7,358 nt of DNA from Promethearchaeota archaeon (GTDB taxonomy: Archaea; Asgardarchaeota; Lokiarchaeia; Sigynarchaeales; MK-D1), in the NCBI GenBank assembly GCA_016839385.1, contig JAEOUK010000598.1, positions 1 through 7,358 on the forward strand. Direction: 5' to 3'. The notes under the pieces are model-generated. The model was not told where the DNA came from and did not search any database. It saw only the letters and a list, made by a program, of their open reading frames with translations. Position 1 is the first letter of the stretch, and each line of letters begins with the position of its first letter. A program made the position numbers and the translations under genes. This document shows, in pieces, positions 5,721-7,358 of this stretch.

Positions 5721-6923
5721 ATGAGTTCAAGAAATCCCTTTGAAGGTAAGACCGTCTTTAAAGATGCAGAAACTTTCGATCAAGGTTGGGTACCAAAATA
5801 TAACAAAGAAGAAGAGAAACTTCCTTGCAGAGATGAAGAAATACAATCTTTAATCGCATTATATAGACCCGCAGTTATGGGAGGTGCAAACGTAGGATTA
5901 AACTCTATAATCATAGGAAAAGGTGGTGTTGGTAAAACCATTACTGCTAAATACTTCGGTCGTATGATTAAAGATGCCTTAATTAATAAAGGAGTTGAGA
6001 ATGTAGTTGAATATATTGATTGCAATGAACATTCAACCCGAAATGCTATTCTCAGAGAGGTATTAAAGAAATTTAAAATCAGTACAGGGAGAGGTTATTC
6101 CGATCCAGAGTTAATGAAGCAGTTAGTAGGTTATATCAAAATGAATAATAGTTATTTATTTTTGATACTTGATGAGTGCCACAAACTTCCACATGATGAT
6201 CTACTCTCATTTTTGAATGCTTCTATCACTTTCGGAAGCGGAAATGTTAGAATAAGTATACTATGCGCTTCTCGTTCACAAGATTGGTTACGATATAGTA
6301 CTGAGCGATTAACAAGTAGAATACAAAAGAAATACATGTTTCGACCGTATACGTATCCTGAATGCTTAGAAATATTGAAATATCGAAATCGTCTTGCTTT
6401 TCATCCCGAAACATTTTCTGAAGATGTTCTAGAACTTGTAGCTGAGTTTGCTACAAAAAATAAGAGTATGCGACATGGGATCGAAATACTCCGACAGGTA
6501 GCTTTGCACTTAGACGAAAAAGGATTATCTGAAGCAACCCCTGAAATGGTTAGGAAAGCTGGGGGAAACGTAATATCGAATTACGATGTTGAGTTAATAA
6601 ATCTTTTAAAAAACGAACATGAATACTTGGTGTTATTAGCTATTGCTCGATATTTCCATAATCAGCCTAAATCTTATATTACGACCACTGATATCAATGA
6701 TGAATATCTTGTCCTATGTGAGGAGTATAAAACGGAACCACTCAAATTTGCTACCTTAAAACGATATATTGTTCGTTTAGAAAAACTTGATTTGCTATCC
6801 AAGAAATTTGCTTTGCCAGAAGGAAAAGAACGGGGTAGAGAAAGCAGATATGGATTATTGGGATTCTCAGCTGAAAAACTGGAAGAACAGTTAACAATTA
6901 TGATGAATGATATTTTTAAATAA
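5721..6923 (+). CDS. Orc1/Cdc6-family AAA+ replication initiator, divergent
   Basis: The 400-residue protein has the layout of archaeal Orc1/Cdc6. The N-terminal TVFKDAETFDQGWVP and LPCRDEEI correspond to the family's start and its 'PHRE' motif. Walker A is GKGGVGKT (66-73) and Walker B is LILDE (D151, E152). R196 in RLTSRI fits the arginine-finger region and R251 in SMRHGIEILRQ fits sensor 2. The C-terminal part, about 290-385, fits the winged-helix DNA-binding domain. Such proteins bind origin repeats and load the MCM helicase. Oddities: the sensor 1 region reads CASRS where typical members have GISND, so the usual Asn is apparently Arg185, and the Walker B continuation is DECH rather than DEID or DEVD. 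It may be a secondary paralogue rather than the main initiator, or a regulator. The TATA box position supports ATG 5721. Confidence 0.88.
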   Translation: MSSRNPFEGKTVFKDAETFDQGWVPKYNKEEEKLPCRDEEIQSLIALYRPAVMGGANVGLNSIIIGKGGVGKTITAKYFGRMIKDALINKGVENVVEYIDCNEHSTRNAILREVLKKFKISTGRGYSDPELMKQLVGYIKMNNSYLFLILDECHKLPHDDLLSFLNASITFGSGNVRISILCASRSQDWLRYSTERLTSRIQKKYMFRPYTYPECLEILKYRNRLAFHPETFSEDVLELVAEFATKNKSMRHGIEILRQVALHLDEKGLSEATPEMVRKAGGNVISNYDVELINLLKNEHEYLVLLAIARYFHNQPKSYITTTDINDEYLVLCEEYKTEPLKFATLKRYIVRLEKLDLLSKKFALPEGKERGRESRYGLLGFSAEKLEEQLTIMMNDIFK

Positions 6924-6938
6924 ACTCTTATTACGTTA

Positions 6939-7358
6939 CTATTTTTCTACGCTTTTTTCTGTATTTTTCTCAATATGAGACTCAGCGTTAGATTTTGAGA
7001 CTGATTCGTCAACAACCTTTTCCTTTTCTTCTTGAACGTACTTATCAAGTTCTATTCTGAAAATTTCTTGACGTTCCTCCAATTGGGAGATTCGATTCTC
7101 TAAAATACGTGCAGAGGTGACTAAATTATCAAATTTGTCTCCTAAATCTAAAATGTCTTCACGCATTTGGCTAAATTGGGTTAAAAGCCAATCAATCGTT
7201 GCTCCAGAGCGAACTGGTGTATGAAACCACATAATTAAGTTCTGAATTAGATTCTTGTTGTCTAGAGAATTTATTCCAAATAAGGGATTGGATGAAAACA
7301 TATCTACATCCCCGAATGCAGCAATTCGACCTTGACCATAAATTGAAATGCTAATCAC
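6939..7358 (-). CDS. C-terminal part of a GIFT/GldG-like domain protein with a coiled-coil tail (5' end outside window)
   Basis: The frame is open to the right edge and ends at a TAG at 6941-6939, giving about 140 residues. The first codon at the edge, GTG, is probably an internal Val, because the sequence starts in mid-domain. Residues 1-52 read YGQGRIAAFGDVDMFSSNP, GINSLDNKNLIQNLIMWF. This is the pattern (GRVVVIGDSDMFS... LDN..F..NL..W) that closes the GIFT or GldG-like domain found in IFT52, GldG and many archaeal and bacterial proteins. A heptad-like helix follows at about 58-110 (DWLLTQFSQMREDILDLGDKFDNL, RILENRISQLEERQ), then a Glu/Lys/Ser-rich disordered tail. The fold assignment is by pattern only. 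The function is unknown; a sugar- or envelope-related or scaffolding role is possible. The gap to the convergent Orc1/Cdc6 stop is 15 bases. Confidence 0.7.
   Translation of the reverse strand: MISISIYGQGRIAAFGDVDMFSSNPLFGINSLDNKNLIQNLIMWFHTPVRSGATIDWLLTQFSQMREDILDLGDKFDNLVTSARILENRISQLEERQEIFRIELDKYVQEEKEKVVDESVSKSNAESHIEKNTEKSVEK
6941..6970 (+). terminator. T-tract terminator of the Orc1/Cdc6 gene, inside the convergent gene
   Basis: Three T runs lie 18-45 bases after the TAA: T5 at 6942-6946, T6 at 6953-6958 and T5 at 6964-6968. No hairpin is visible. They overlap the 3' end of the convergent minus-strand gene, where they encode its Lys-rich C-terminus, so the same bases may serve both purposes. 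Confidence 0.45.

Noticed and set aside
5527..5724. Plus-strand open frame of 65 codons across the divergent promoter region
   Set aside because: It overlaps the start of the URO-D gene antisense, runs through both TATA-like boxes, has no Shine-Dalgarno, and its product shows no recognisable family pattern.

Overview
The window is AT-rich and looks archaeal. The clearest marker is an Orc1/Cdc6-type replication initiator. TATA-like boxes precede several genes, one of them (gene 7) at the distance expected for a leaderless transcript. T-tracts without obvious hairpins follow some genes. Shine-Dalgarno sites are present but used unevenly. The gene mix (methyltransferase-type URO-D protein, Old Yellow Enzyme fused to SCP2, DUF2085-like membrane protein, GIFT/GldG-like protein with coiled coil) fits an uncultured lineage such as Asgard archaea. 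That placement is an inference; nothing here is diagnostic below the level of Archaea.

Layout: (1) the C-terminal end of a charged helical protein with an MIT/TPR-like hairpin, closed by T-tracts. (2) Two tandem YbjQ-like genes (484-819 and 841-1209), probably one transcript; the second starts at TTG behind a strong Shine-Dalgarno. Both carry cysteines in a loop of the fold. (3) A four-helix membrane protein of the DUF2085 type (1282-1911). (4) On the minus strand, an OYE-type flavin/Fe-S oxidoreductase fused to a C-terminal SCP2 domain (4295-1920), preceded by a URO-D superfamily methyltransferase-like gene (5528-4371). (5) A divergent promoter region (5529-5720). (6) A divergent Orc1/Cdc6 protein (5721-6923). 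(7) The C-terminal part of a GIFT/GldG-like protein ending in a coiled coil (minus strand, running off the right edge).

The URO-D and OYE-SCP2 genes share a strand with a 75-base gap and may act together on a methylated or unsaturated lipid-like or aromatic substrate. This is suggested by adjacency and domain content only. The Orc1/Cdc6 gene could mark a replication origin, but I see no convincing origin recognition box repeats beside it. No mobile elements, CRISPR arrays, tRNA or rRNA genes were recognised. No gene-free stretch exceeds 300 bases.
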